Shown: positions 1-9,846 of the stretch, piece by piece | Layout of the letters: every line of letters begins with the position of its first letter | Numbering within the stretch: position 1 is the stretch's first letter | Assembly (NCBI RefSeq): GCF_016545825.1 | Contig: NC_052613.1 | Coordinates: 6,200,001 to 6,264,000, forward strand | Source of the DNA: Eucalyptus grandis | Lineage: Eukaryota > Streptophyta > Magnoliopsida > Myrtales > Myrtaceae | DNA length: 64,000 nt | Reading direction: 5' to 3' | Program-made: the position numbers and the translations under genes | The notes under the pieces: generated by a model | Told to the model about the DNA's origin: nothing | The model's input: only the letters and a program-made list of their open reading frames with translations | The model's database searches: none

Positions 1-700
1 AAGTGCCTAGGCCTCGTGAGAAGGTCCAACACTTAAAAAAATTAAAAAAATTTAGAAATTATGGCAAAAATTGTTGTTTGATAAATGCAATATGATCTTA
101 AGAAACACATGTTGTAAAGTGCTTCATATTGTTTGATGAATTTTGAGTATAATTTTTTTGGAGTTCCTATTAATAAAAATTAGTATATACAATAACTTGC
201 CCAAAGGGGATTGTTGTGTGTTAATTTGGAAAATTGCATGAAAATTAATTCCCATTTTAAAAGATTGGGATGTATAATTGAAAAATATTATTTGCCCAAA
301 TGGGATAATTTTTTTTTAAAGTATATGTAATTCCCCTCTATGTTGTGATAATGGAGATGCATAATTTAAATGTCTTATTTATATAAAGCGAATAAGCCAT
401 TAATGATTATATGTAATTCTCTTTATCGTCTCTATATATTGATATCATTGAGATGTATAATTTAAATGATTTATCTGCCCAAATGGGATAGATTCTTGAC
501 AATTATATGTAATTCTCCTTATTGTTGCTTTACAAACTTCATGCTGCTGAAAATAATTGTGCATTATATACTTTGCCCAAAGGGGAGTTTATAATGTACT
601 AATTATTTTTGTTGAATTGCTTATTGCCCAAAATTGATCTTATTGCATTATGTGTGACAAAAAGTTACATTTGCTGTAAAAAAAAAACAATAATGCCACG
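1..700 (+). repeat. AT-rich leader of a copia element with repeated TGCCCAAA motif
   Basis: No gene is seen here. The stretch precedes the gag-like ORF at 707 and probably is the untranslated leader or LTR edge of the copia element. A motif close to TGCCCAAAtGGGA occurs at 198-210, 293-305, 476-488, 574-586 and 625-637 (the last degenerate). A second motif, TATGTAATTCtC, recurs near 327, 410 and 505, so part of this looks like imperfect ~90-bp repeat units. The left LTR and the primer-binding site are not identifiable inside the window. Confidence 0.6.
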
Positions 701-706
701 GTTGAA

Positions 707-1560
707 ATGTTAACTGGATCAAACTTCAAGAGATGGAAGCAAGATTTTGAGTTTGCACTGGGAATTGTGGATATGGACTTATCTCTATGTGAGGACAAAC
801 TTTCCAAGCCTAATGATCAAAGTACTACAAATCAAAAGGCCCATTATGCTAGATGGGAAAAATCTAACCGACTAAGCCTCATTGCTATAAAGAGGTCCAT
901 TACTAAGCATCTCATTAGTGGTTTGCCGGAAGATAACGAATGCGAGATAGTTCCTTAAAGCAGTGGGAGAAATATATAGAGTCTCAGATAAGGCTGAAGT
1001 TGGAAACTTACTGAGTGAGTTAACGAACATGAGGTATGATGCTACTATGAGTGTTAAAGAATTTACACTGAAGATGGTCCACATTCAGTCCAAACTTAAG
1101 GCCCATTAAATTGTCATTTCTGAAAATTACATTGTGCATCATGCCTTAACTGTTTTGCTAGCTGAATTTAGCCAGATTAAGACTGCTTATAACACTCATA
1201 ATGAGACATGAAGTGAGACATGAAGCGTCAATGCCTTGATTACCAAATGTGTAATTGAGGAAAAGTTAAAGAATGAGAAGTATGAGTCTGTCCACTTAAT
1301 TGTCAATGCCAAGTTGAGTTCATTTAGAGGAAAATGGAAGCCTAAAAGGTCGAATGCTCATGGTCCAAAGAAAGACCAAGACTTCAAGGAAATGGGAATC
1401 ATGAGAGAAATGGAGATAAGGATTTCAAGTGTTTTCATTATAAGAAGCAAGGTCATAAGATTCATTACCTTTACCAAAAAAAAAAAAAAAAAAAAAAAAA
1501 AACAAGGTCATAAGAGAGCTAATTGCTACAAGTTCCAAGCTTGGCTAAAAGTAAGAAAAG
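707..1560 (+). pseudogene. copia gag remnant with damaged zinc knuckle
   Basis: The first 83 codons (707-958) resemble the copia gag N-terminus, with the NFKRWK and RWEKSNRLSL-type segments typical of UBN2-like gag domains. After a frameshift the gag continues to a zinc-knuckle region near 1425-1540. That knuckle should read CX2CX4HX4C, but the second cysteine position is tyrosine (CFHYKKQGH). It is further split by a short insertion ending in a long poly(A) run at 1461-1502. The protein would not be functional. Confidence 0.75.
1461..1502 (+). mobile_element. Minimal poly(A) retroposon insertion in gag
   Basis: A 15-bp sequence followed by 27 A residues sits between two copies of AGCAAGGTCATAAGA (1446-1460) and CAAGGTCATAAGA (1503-1515). 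Removing the insert and one repeat restores a continuous zinc-knuckle reading, from the QGHK segment into RANCYKF. This is the structure left by target-primed reverse transcription of a severely 5'-truncated LINE or SINE. The same insertion is at 55555-55590 in the second copy. A read-through repeat artefact is less likely because both copies carry it. Confidence 0.6.
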
Positions 1561-2039
1561 AAAGTCACCAAAGTGAGTTGTTGGTTTGTTTTGAATCAAA
1601 TCTAGTTAATGTTCTTTGGATTCTTGGTGGCTTGATTATGGTGCTATTGTTCATGTGATTACTACCTCATAGGGTCTCACAAATCTAAGGAATTCAAGTC
1701 CGAGGGAGTCAAAACTTAAAGTTGGAAACAATATTGGAGTTAATGTGGAACGCACAGAGACAATTGTTTTGAATTTAGACTCTGGTTTTTAGCTTATTTA
1801 GAATAATGTCTTTTATTTGCCTGGTTTTAGGAAAAACTTGATATCTCTTTCTTCGCTTGACAAAACTAGATATTATCTTTATTTTGCGAATAAAATAGTG
1901 GATTTGAGTTATGATTCCAGAATTATTGGGAATTGCATTTTTGTCTAATGGACTATATCAATTATCCTTATGTCTCGATAGACCATATTATTTTTTTCAA
2001 TGTCGAAAATAATGTTGCTAAGAGATCATTAATTAAAAA

Positions 2040-2720
2040 AGATCTTCATTACTATGGCATAAGCGATTATGGCATATCTCCAAAGAAAGGGTAAATCAAC
2101 TCATCAAGGCTGATATTTTTCCTCATCTTGACTCAAATGATACCGAGACTTGTATTGATTGTATGAGGGGAAAATTGACTAAAACCAAGAAGAAAGGCAC
2201 TACTCGTAGTCAAAATCTATTAGAGATAATTCATATGGATATTAATGGGCCATACACAACCACCTTGTGTGGAAATAAATACTTCATCACATTCATTGAC
2301 GATTTCTTCCGTTTATTGTTATATTTATCAAATTAAGGAGAAGACTGATGCTTTTGAAATATTCAAAGTATTTCGCACTAAAGTTGAGAAACAATTGGGA
2401 AGAATTATCAAGATAGTCAGATCTGATCGCGATGGTGAGTATTATGGGCAATATATCGAGACTAGACAACAAATGGGACCGTTTGCTAAATATTTGCAGG
2501 ACTATGGTATTGTCACTTAGTATACAATGCTTGGAAGTCCTAAACATAATAGTGTAGCTGAATGGCACACGCACATTCATGGAGATGAAACGAAGTATGA
2601 TGGACAGTTCTAATTTGCCTGAATACTTATAGGGTGATGTAATAAAAACAACAACTTATATATTGAACCGTGTACCTAGTAAATTAGTGCCGAAAACACC
2701 TTTTTGAATTACGGACGGGA
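2040..2720 (+). pseudogene. copia GAG-pre/integrase remnant
   Basis: Translation in shifting frames gives a GAG-pre-integrase segment (LWHISKERVNQLI, then a CIDC zinc-binding pair) followed by an integrase core with MDINGPYTTTLCGNKYFITF, SDRDGEYY and the SPKHNSVAE segment. The core aspartates are recognisable, but a stop ends the frame after IVT at 2518-2520 and another follows near 2630. In copy 1 a deletion also damages the HNRTF motif; copy 2 keeps it (about 56648). It cannot encode an active integrase. Confidence 0.8.
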
Positions 2721-3158
2721 GGAAACCAAGTATGAATAATTTTTGAGTTTGAGGTTGTTTTGCGAGGTGAAAATTTATGATCCTTCTTAGAAGAAGACCG
2801 AACCCAAGACTATTAGATGTTACTTTATTGGATATCCCGACCATTCCAAAAGGTATAGTATTGTCCTACTCATGACGCTAGAATTGTTGAATCCCAAACT
2901 GCCAAATTCCTGTAATTAGATATTGCTAAAAAGAGTTCTTCTCAATCTTTCAAAAGGGGAGAACCAAACATAACGATCTCTATTACATTACCCATCTTGA
3001 ATGATAACTCTATGCGAGAGCCTTGTAGAGTGGAAATTCAGTAAGAAGTAGATATTGGAGATATGATGGTAAATCCTTTTATTACAAACGAAATTCCCAA
3101 AACAAATGATGCAGCTCCAAAAATGCCTATGTGAAGATCACAGCGACAAAGAAGACCA

Positions 3159-4745
3159 ATGCCTCTAAATGATTATCATGTCTATCTTAGAGAAGCTGAT
3201 TTTGACATTAGAATCATAGTTGATCCAAAGAAGTTCAAAGAAGCTCTTAATAGTGATCGGGCGGATAAATGGTTAGGAGCGATAAAGGATGAGATTATTT
3301 CCATGTTAACTAATCAAGTATGGGAACTTATTGATTACCTTATGGGCATAAATTGATCGGCTACAAATGGGTATTCAAAACCTAGAGAGTTAATAAAGGC
3401 AACATAGAGAGATTCAAGGCAAAGTTAGTTGCAAAGGGTACACATAAAGAGAACGCATTCATTATAATGAAAATTTTTTTCCATTGTCCACTAAATACTC
3501 TTTTCGGATAACCATGGCATTGGTGGCTCATTTTGATTTAGAGTTTCACCAAATGGATGTTAAAATAACTTTTATAAATGTAGATCTGGATGAAGAAGTA
3601 TATATGCAGCAACCTAAATGGTTTAAAGAAGCCGGAAATGAGTATATGATGTGCAAACTTTAGAAGTCTATCTATGGTCTCAAACAAACATTATGTCACT
3701 GGTACTTGAAATTTCACAACATTGTGAGATCATTTGGTTTTGAAGAAAACAAGTTTGATCAATACATCTACATGAAAGTAAGTGAGAGTAAATAGATTTT
3801 ATTAATACTTTATGTATATGACATTTTACTTACTAGTAGAGATGTTGATCTATTGAATGACACAAAAAGTTTTCTATTTACAAAGTTTAATGAAAGATAT
3901 TAGGGAAGCCTCTTTTGTTATAGGCATTGAGATTCATCGTAACATATTTAAGAAAGTTCTGGCGTTATCTTAGAAAAATTATATAACTCGTGTTTTGAAA
4001 AGATTCAATAAATAAACCTGCAAGTCAAGTGAAGCTCCTGTTGTGAAAGGAGATAAATTGAGTATAGAACAATACCACAAGAATGATGTTGAAAAAAAAG
4101 TAATGAAAAATGTTCCATATGCTAATGCAATTGGTAGTCTTATGTATGTACAAGTATATACCGAATCTGATATTATTTTTGTTGTGAATACTTTTGGGAG
4201 ATATTTGTCGAATCCAGTCGTGAACATTGGGTTGCGCTAAAAATGTGATGAGATATCTACAAGGAACAAAAGATTTCATGCTCGTGTATAATAGAGTAGA
4301 GAACCTAAAGGTGATTAGATATTCAAATGCTGATTTTGCTAGTTGTTTGGATGACAGAAAATCAATTTATGGATATAATTTTATGATGGCTAGAGGTGTT
4401 ATTTTTTGGAAGAGCACAAAGCAAACCTTGATTACGAACTCTACAATGTATGCCGAGTTTGTAGCATGTTATGGTGTGTCAATTCAAGTTATTTGGCTCA
4501 GAAATTTGATCTCAAAATTGCAAATTGTGGACTCTATTGCTAGACCTATGGTGATCTACCGTGACAACACTGCAGTTGTGTTTTATTCCAAGAATGACAA
4601 GATCAAGTAATGCGTTCAAACACATAGAGATCAAATATTATACTATTAAAGACTTGGTCAAAAAGGAGATATTGTGATCGAGAATATCGACACCGAGTCC
4701 ATGTTGGCCAATCCTCTAACAAAATGTTTACAACTCATTTGTTTA
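3159..4745 (+). pseudogene. copia reverse transcriptase / RNase H remnant
   Basis: The reverse transcriptase begins with the ALNSDRADKWLGAIKDE segment, then GYKWVFK, FHQMDVK and SIYGLKQ motifs, and ends with RNase H motifs (SNADFASCLDDRKS, then a DNTA active-site region near 4560). The catalytic YVDD box reads LYVYDILL (about 3810-3835), so the first catalytic aspartate is tyrosine. Several in-frame stops are present, for example after MCKL at 3661. The 4043-4610 part is frameshifted at about 4215, while the second copy has one open frame of 212 codons there. Confidence 0.85.
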
Positions 4746-4749
4746 AAGA

Positions 4750-5421
4750 ACATGTAAAGAATATTGGTGTTTAAATTCTTTCAATTTATTTTGTTAGTGA
4801 GAGTTATATAATTTGTATTTCTAAATATTATAGTTATATGCAAACTGATAATGCTTTCATGATGTCTATTAAATTATTTATTTTCAACGATCATTATTGT
4901 TGATTCTATTGTTATCTTTTCTCTTATTGACTCGAGAAATAGAAGTATAAAACAAGTATCTTTAAACAAATTTAAGTTTAAAGAAGACTGGATGTCACTT
5001 ATTATGAGATCTCATATTGGATTGTGACATAATCGTGCAATTTCATGTTGTTTAGAAATTGCACTAATATAAATTCATGTCGTTGAGAAATTGCATTGAG
5101 GACCGATAAGAAATAGTGTATATTTTAATCACATGTTAGCACTATATCTTACTACACTACTAGGCCCATGATCTATGAAAATATAATACTTATTCTATGT
5201 GATTATGGAAGGTCATGTGTTGCGGTATGTTCTTAACACATTGATCCCCATAGTTCTATATTGAGGTTATATAATGTTAGATTGGTTTTGAGATGCCATT
5301 ATTGGAATATTATTTTTTAAAGTTGTGGCCACATAAAACAAAATTTTCAGTTATTAATCCGATAATGTCTTTTTCAATATAAAATCTTTTTCAAAATGAA
5401 AATAAGTTAATTAATATAGCC
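4750..5421 (+). other. Spacer between copia RNase H and LTR, no gene
   Basis: AT-rich sequence between the RNase H remnant and the polypurine tract. It contains a short repeated segment (GCAATTTCATGTTGTTTAG and a variant near 5035-5095). I see no coding region. The equivalent stretch in the second copy is 58835-59507. Confidence 0.6.
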
Positions 5422-5433
5422 CAAGTGGGAGAA
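5422..5433 (+). other. Polypurine tract of copia copy 1
   Basis: CAAGTGGGAGAA lies directly before TGTTGAAATTTC, which is the expected arrangement of a copia polypurine tract next to the first bases (TG) of the 3' LTR. The same tract is at 59508-59519 in the second copy. Confidence 0.7.
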
Positions 5434-6300
5434 TGTTGAAATTTCTTAAAATATGGGCTTACATTAATTAATTTATTTTCTATTTTAAATAATCAGGTTA
5501 ATGGATATTCCAATATTTGTTAAACTGTTAAGTGATCTTATTGAATTACGTTTTGATATCTATTAATAACGGGCCTAGTTGAGGAGTAAAGTGTAAGTAA
5601 TTGTGTTTAACAAAGCCTATAATGAGAGAGGCCCCGTTGACACGCTTAGGTTTTATTAGGTCCCTCCCTAACTTATAAAAAAGTAGGTTATACCTATCAA
5701 TTGCTTAATCCCATTAAAAGCAATTGATGGAAAGGATGGTTGACCCATGCAACAAATAAGGACACGTTTGTGCATGGGGAAGGGAAATCGATGGCCAGAG
5801 TTCGGTGGAAGCCACGTCCCTCTTCTGCTAGTCAACGGAAGAGAGAGAAATTGACCGAGAGAGAGCCCACGACAGCTCATCGTGCGCTGGCAAAGGAAGG
5901 CCGAATGAAGGCCACGAAGTCTCCACCAGTCATCGCCTCCTTCTCTCCTTCGACCAGCACAATGAAGACGTGAGCAAAGACAACCACGTCCCTTCCACCC
6001 GTCGTTTTCTCCTTCTGCCGCCGAAGCTTTTTTTGTTGACTGGTTTTTGTCAACCAAACCAGTGACGGAAAGAATTAACCGAGAGAGAGAACGAGCGGGC
6101 GAGCGAGCGAAAGAGAGAGAGTGAACGAGCGAGTGCGCGAGAGGGAGCAGCGGGGGAAGAGGAGAGGGACCGCCCCTCCGCCGTGTGCTTGATGCCGTTC
6201 CGTCCGCTGTTTCACTCGAGCTGCAGCTGCCACACCACCGCACTGAACTCTTCACCGTTAACATCGTAGGACTTGAGGCAAGTTGAAGTCTACTAATCTA
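5434..6300 (+). repeat. 3' LTR-like region of copia copy 1 (right end not defined)
   Basis: The region starts with TGTTGAAATTTC right after the polypurine tract and holds a TATA-like CTTATAAAAAAG near 5670, followed by a GC-richer segment with purine-rich GAGAGA and GAGCGAGCGA runs. I cannot see the matching 5' LTR, so the right boundary is a guess. ORFs on both strands here (for example 5668-6264 minus) are low-complexity and not supported as genes. A near-identical copy starts at 59520. Confidence 0.5.
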
Positions 6301-8460
6301 TATAGTGTAATGCTGTTGTTGTCTTAGGAAGTGTATTGATAGGCTGGATTTGTTGGATTTTGATGTTGAGTGATGGTTTATTGAGCAATTGAGATTGTTT
6401 TGAGGTTGAAGGATTGATGAAATGTTTGGATTTCTCAGACATGTGTTTGATTTCTTTGAATTTCAACCAAAACAGATTTTTGGCGACTATAAAATCTTGA
6501 GGAATTCGGCCAGTGTTTCGGTTTGGAAAAGAAAACCTCCTGACTTGTGTTTGAAACTCTATTTACTATGGCACCGGTTCCAAGTATTTTAGAAACTGCA
6601 CGGTGCTTTCCAAATTTTCGAGTTTTGTATCGATTTGTCCAAACCATTGAAGGTCGGGTTGATATCTCGGTTTACTTTACGAGTTTTTAAATTTGGTTAT
6701 TGCTTTTGAACAAAATTTGGTCATAAATTGATTTGGAAAACCTCCGACCTTGCTGAAATTCTTTATATACTGAGGTGCCGTCCATCAACGTTTCAAAAAG
6801 AAAAGAAAAAAAAAGCTTTTGGCATTCTCGAAATCTCAAACTTTGATGTGAACCAATTTTTATAAACTACTAAGTCGGGAGTGAGGTTTAGACTTGCCAA
6901 TGTGCCGAATTCAAATTTATTTGTTTTGATAACTCTTTTCAATTTTGGACGAGAGTTGCAAACACGATTTATGATTTTTCTTCTTTTTTTTTTAAATGCA
7001 TTGGAAGTTTAGCCGTGGGAGTGGACCTATGGGCTTAATACTTTATTGCCGAGTTTTGTTCATTGGTTTTATTGACATAGAAGTGGCATATGATTTCAAA
7101 GCTTGCCGTTGTTACATTGAAAGTGTTTTGGTATTGAAATAATTTAAGATGTTAATGTTGCCGTTGGACTCTCGGGTCAATGATGCCTCAGGAGTCGGGA
7201 GGTCTGAAGGCTCAAATTAGTCGATGTCCTTTGGATGCACGGGGTCCGTAGTGCCCGAGGTTTTCCCAGGAGCATCGGGATGCCCGATGGTATGTCGATA
7301 CGTAATTCTAGAGGGTAGGGGTAACCATTTTCATGGCGTGCCCGGAGATTCCTCGTGACACCGAGGTGGGGTGCGAGATGCTTAAGAGATGTAACGAAAC
7401 ACGCCCGGATGCCTGGTGGCCTAGTGGCTGAATGTCAAAGGCTTTCGCGACGCTAGGTTGGGTGCGAAATCCCGAAAGGACGCAAATATTGATCCTTTCG
7501 GGATGAAACCTTTGAATATTAAACTGATGGCTCTACTAAGTGTGTGTGTGTGTCCGATTATAGGACTAAATTGTGTGGCATGGAATGGGACGTGTCATAA
7601 CAGTTTGGTCCTATAATCGACTTGTGTGACTAAAATGATACATTCTGGTTTTGAAACTGCATTGCCATTGCTTTTCAAAAGTCTTATCGATCTGATGCAC
7701 ACTCATTCTTTGATTACCTGTTCTATCTATCTTGCTTGGACTTGGATTGTGATTGCTTGCATAGTATAGCTTGGTAGATCTTCAACTCGTTGGTGGTTGT
7801 ACTCACCCATTTTGGGAACTAACATTTCGTACTTAGACAAGATGCCTCTACCGCCCACACCTCCTCGTACTTTCTATGGGATCCCTATCGATTTGCGGTG
7901 GGAGCCAGAGTATCATGGTCACACCGCTGGACTGACATTCATCCTGGTGAGGGTGATATTGACTATCGACACTAGCCTACCCTTGGGGCCCGTGCATCGA
8001 GTTCGTTGTCTTGTATGTTCGGAGAATGGACGTACTCTAGGGCCCCACCACCACCACCCGAAGACGACGATGGGGAAACAAGTGGTGTGGGAGTGACCAC
8101 AATGGGGAGGACAGCAGATGAAGGAATTTTTTGAACGCCGACACTAATCGATGGACTTTATGTATATGACTGTTGGAAAAGACGTCCGTTATATTTTGAA
8201 GTATAGCCAGGTATAGAAAACTACGGCTTTTGGTGAATCGACCGAAAATGTCCATCTAGTTTAAGTAAATAAAAGTGTTCGAGTTTAACTTATAAAATGT
8301 TTAGTTGGTGTGCATCATTTCTGAATATAGAGAAGGGAGTTGTTGGATACGCTTTCACCATACTTTTGCGTAGGGACCAATCAAGTGTATGAAAGAACCC
8401 CCATATGACTTCTCGGAAGTCCATTGATAAAGAAAAGGGATATCTAGGTAGAGGAAACGA
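6300..8460. repeat. Repeat-derived DNA, no gene identified
   Basis: No convincing coding sequence. The whole stretch recurs at about 60390-62567 with small indels. The 7190-7520 part (GGGAGTCGGG, cggGATGCCCGATGG and similar GC-rich phrases) has the character of a long LTR. A short (GT)n run is at 7540-7553. The small ORF at 7797-8096 keeps a frame in both copies only in part and has no recognisable domain. Confidence 0.45.
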
Positions 8461-8594
8461 TGTGTGACCTTAACAGATTGGGGGTCGTTGAGGGGTGCCA
8501 CAGTGAATGGTATCGAGCAATAGACCTTTAGTTCGAGAGAAAGCAAGTGATATGTGGCGACCCCAACGGATCGGGGCCGTTCGGGGGTGCCACA
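8461..8594 (+). repeat. Two ~41-bp direct repeats around a tRNA-Met primer-binding-like site
   Basis: Two related repeats, 8461-8500 and 8553-8594, both start TGTG and end GGTGCCACA. Between them, at about 8506-8517, lies TGGTATCGAGCA; the second copy of the region has TGGTATCAGAGCA at 62616-62628, an exact match to the common plant LTR-element primer-binding site for initiator tRNA-Met. It may be the end of a longer LTR plus its primer-binding site, or a very small terminal-repeat element. Confidence 0.5.
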
Positions 8595-9846
8595 TTGGTC
8601 TTTATAGTCATATATGGATTTGATTATTATTGATTAATTAGTTATTTATGTGGATAATATTTCTTCAGTATATGCACGACTTCAATTGAAAATGTTAATT
8701 AGGGAGGTAGAAAAACGGTGATAGGAGAAGAGCCACTCCGCCTAGTTGGGTTAGCCATTGGCCTCCATTTTTAGCCTCTTCGTACAGAGCCACCGAACTC
8801 CATGCTGGGTCTGGGTCTCGCTTCATAGGAGCAGAGAGAGAGAGAGAGAGAGAGTCTTCTTAATATAAACATTGTCACTTTATTGATTAAATACTTAAAT
8901 GTTACACCACACATTATTACGAAAATTTAAACTTTTAACAAAGTGATCTCACAATATCTCACATGATATCGATTGCACGAAATTGTGAATTCGAATTTTT
9001 TCAAACCTTATTTGTCTTCCTATATGGTCACTATTGATTCCTCCCTCACTCCTTCCCTCCTTTGGTCAGATAGGCTCCCTCTCCTGCGCACATGTTTTTC
9101 TCATATCTGATCCGCTATGGTAACTTACAAGTGAAGGAGGTAGTAAATTTCGGACTTGTCTCGAACACGATGCTATGCGAACAAGAGATCTCTTATGAGC
9201 CCGATCATAATGTGCTATGAATAGAGTAGTCCCCGAATCGACACCCCTCAACGCAAAATGGCATAAATGGCTTATGAGATCCAAATTCTAAATGCTAATA
9301 CAAGGACACGGTTTGAATGGTCTGTGGCCCCTAAAATTAAAAAGGTTGGTAACGTACCAAATATATATATTAATTGAAGGCCCTTTTCTTTATTTGAAGA
9401 GTGATGAAAATTGGTAAATTACAAATGTTATCGGGGCAAAACAAACCACAGGCCGTGCAAATGGAAGGTGGGTAAGGTGGGGAGACTTTTTTGCACGAGT
9501 CAGAAAAAACAAGGAAACAACGTTTTCAACTCAGAAAAGACATTGACATCTTTGTGGGAATCAAGGCACTTCAATTAAAGGTTCTTGAATGAGCAATGAT
9601 GTGACTATGCTAGTTGATCAACAGGCTCCACAACCAAATCTTGATGCTCCGGATAGTTTCTGAGCAATAGGGAGAGGTTGAATGAAAAATAGTTTTGTGT
9701 TCTTTGGGTGAAGGAAACGGATAACATATCCATGAAGTATCGAATTCTAAAAGGCAGAAACGGGCTTGAAGATACAGGACATCAGGAAATTGACATATCT
9801 TATTTGCCACAGATCTATTGTAGTCTTAGAGAGATTGATTGAAGCC
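8595..9846. repeat. Repeat-derived DNA with (GA)n microsatellite
   Basis: Contains a GAGAGA microsatellite around 8830-8853. A minus-strand ORF series near 9066-9810 corresponds to a longer 169-codon minus ORF in the second copy (63177-63686); I recognise no domain in it. The copy-1 version has several short deletions relative to copy 2 between 9680 and 9790. The boundary at 9846 only reflects where the second copy runs off the window. Confidence 0.4.

Larger units (their letters stand above)
707..4750 (+). mobile_element. Degenerate Ty1/copia retrotransposon, internal region (copy 1)
   Basis: The parts are in the Ty1/copia order: gag (707-1560), GAG-pre/integrase (about 2040-2720), reverse transcriptase (about 3160-3970) and RNase H (about 4230-4740). 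All frames are broken by stops and small indels, so no complete polyprotein can be made. The integrase-before-reverse-transcriptase order separates it from Ty3/gypsy. A polypurine tract and an LTR start follow at 5422-5434. The part from 1398 onward is repeated at 55492-58830, where several frames are better preserved. Confidence 0.9.

Noticed and set aside
5668..6264. 198-codon minus-strand ORF near the LTR, also 59800-60357
   Set aside because: Ser/Arg low-complexity sequence; the two copies differ by frameshift, so the frame is not conserved.
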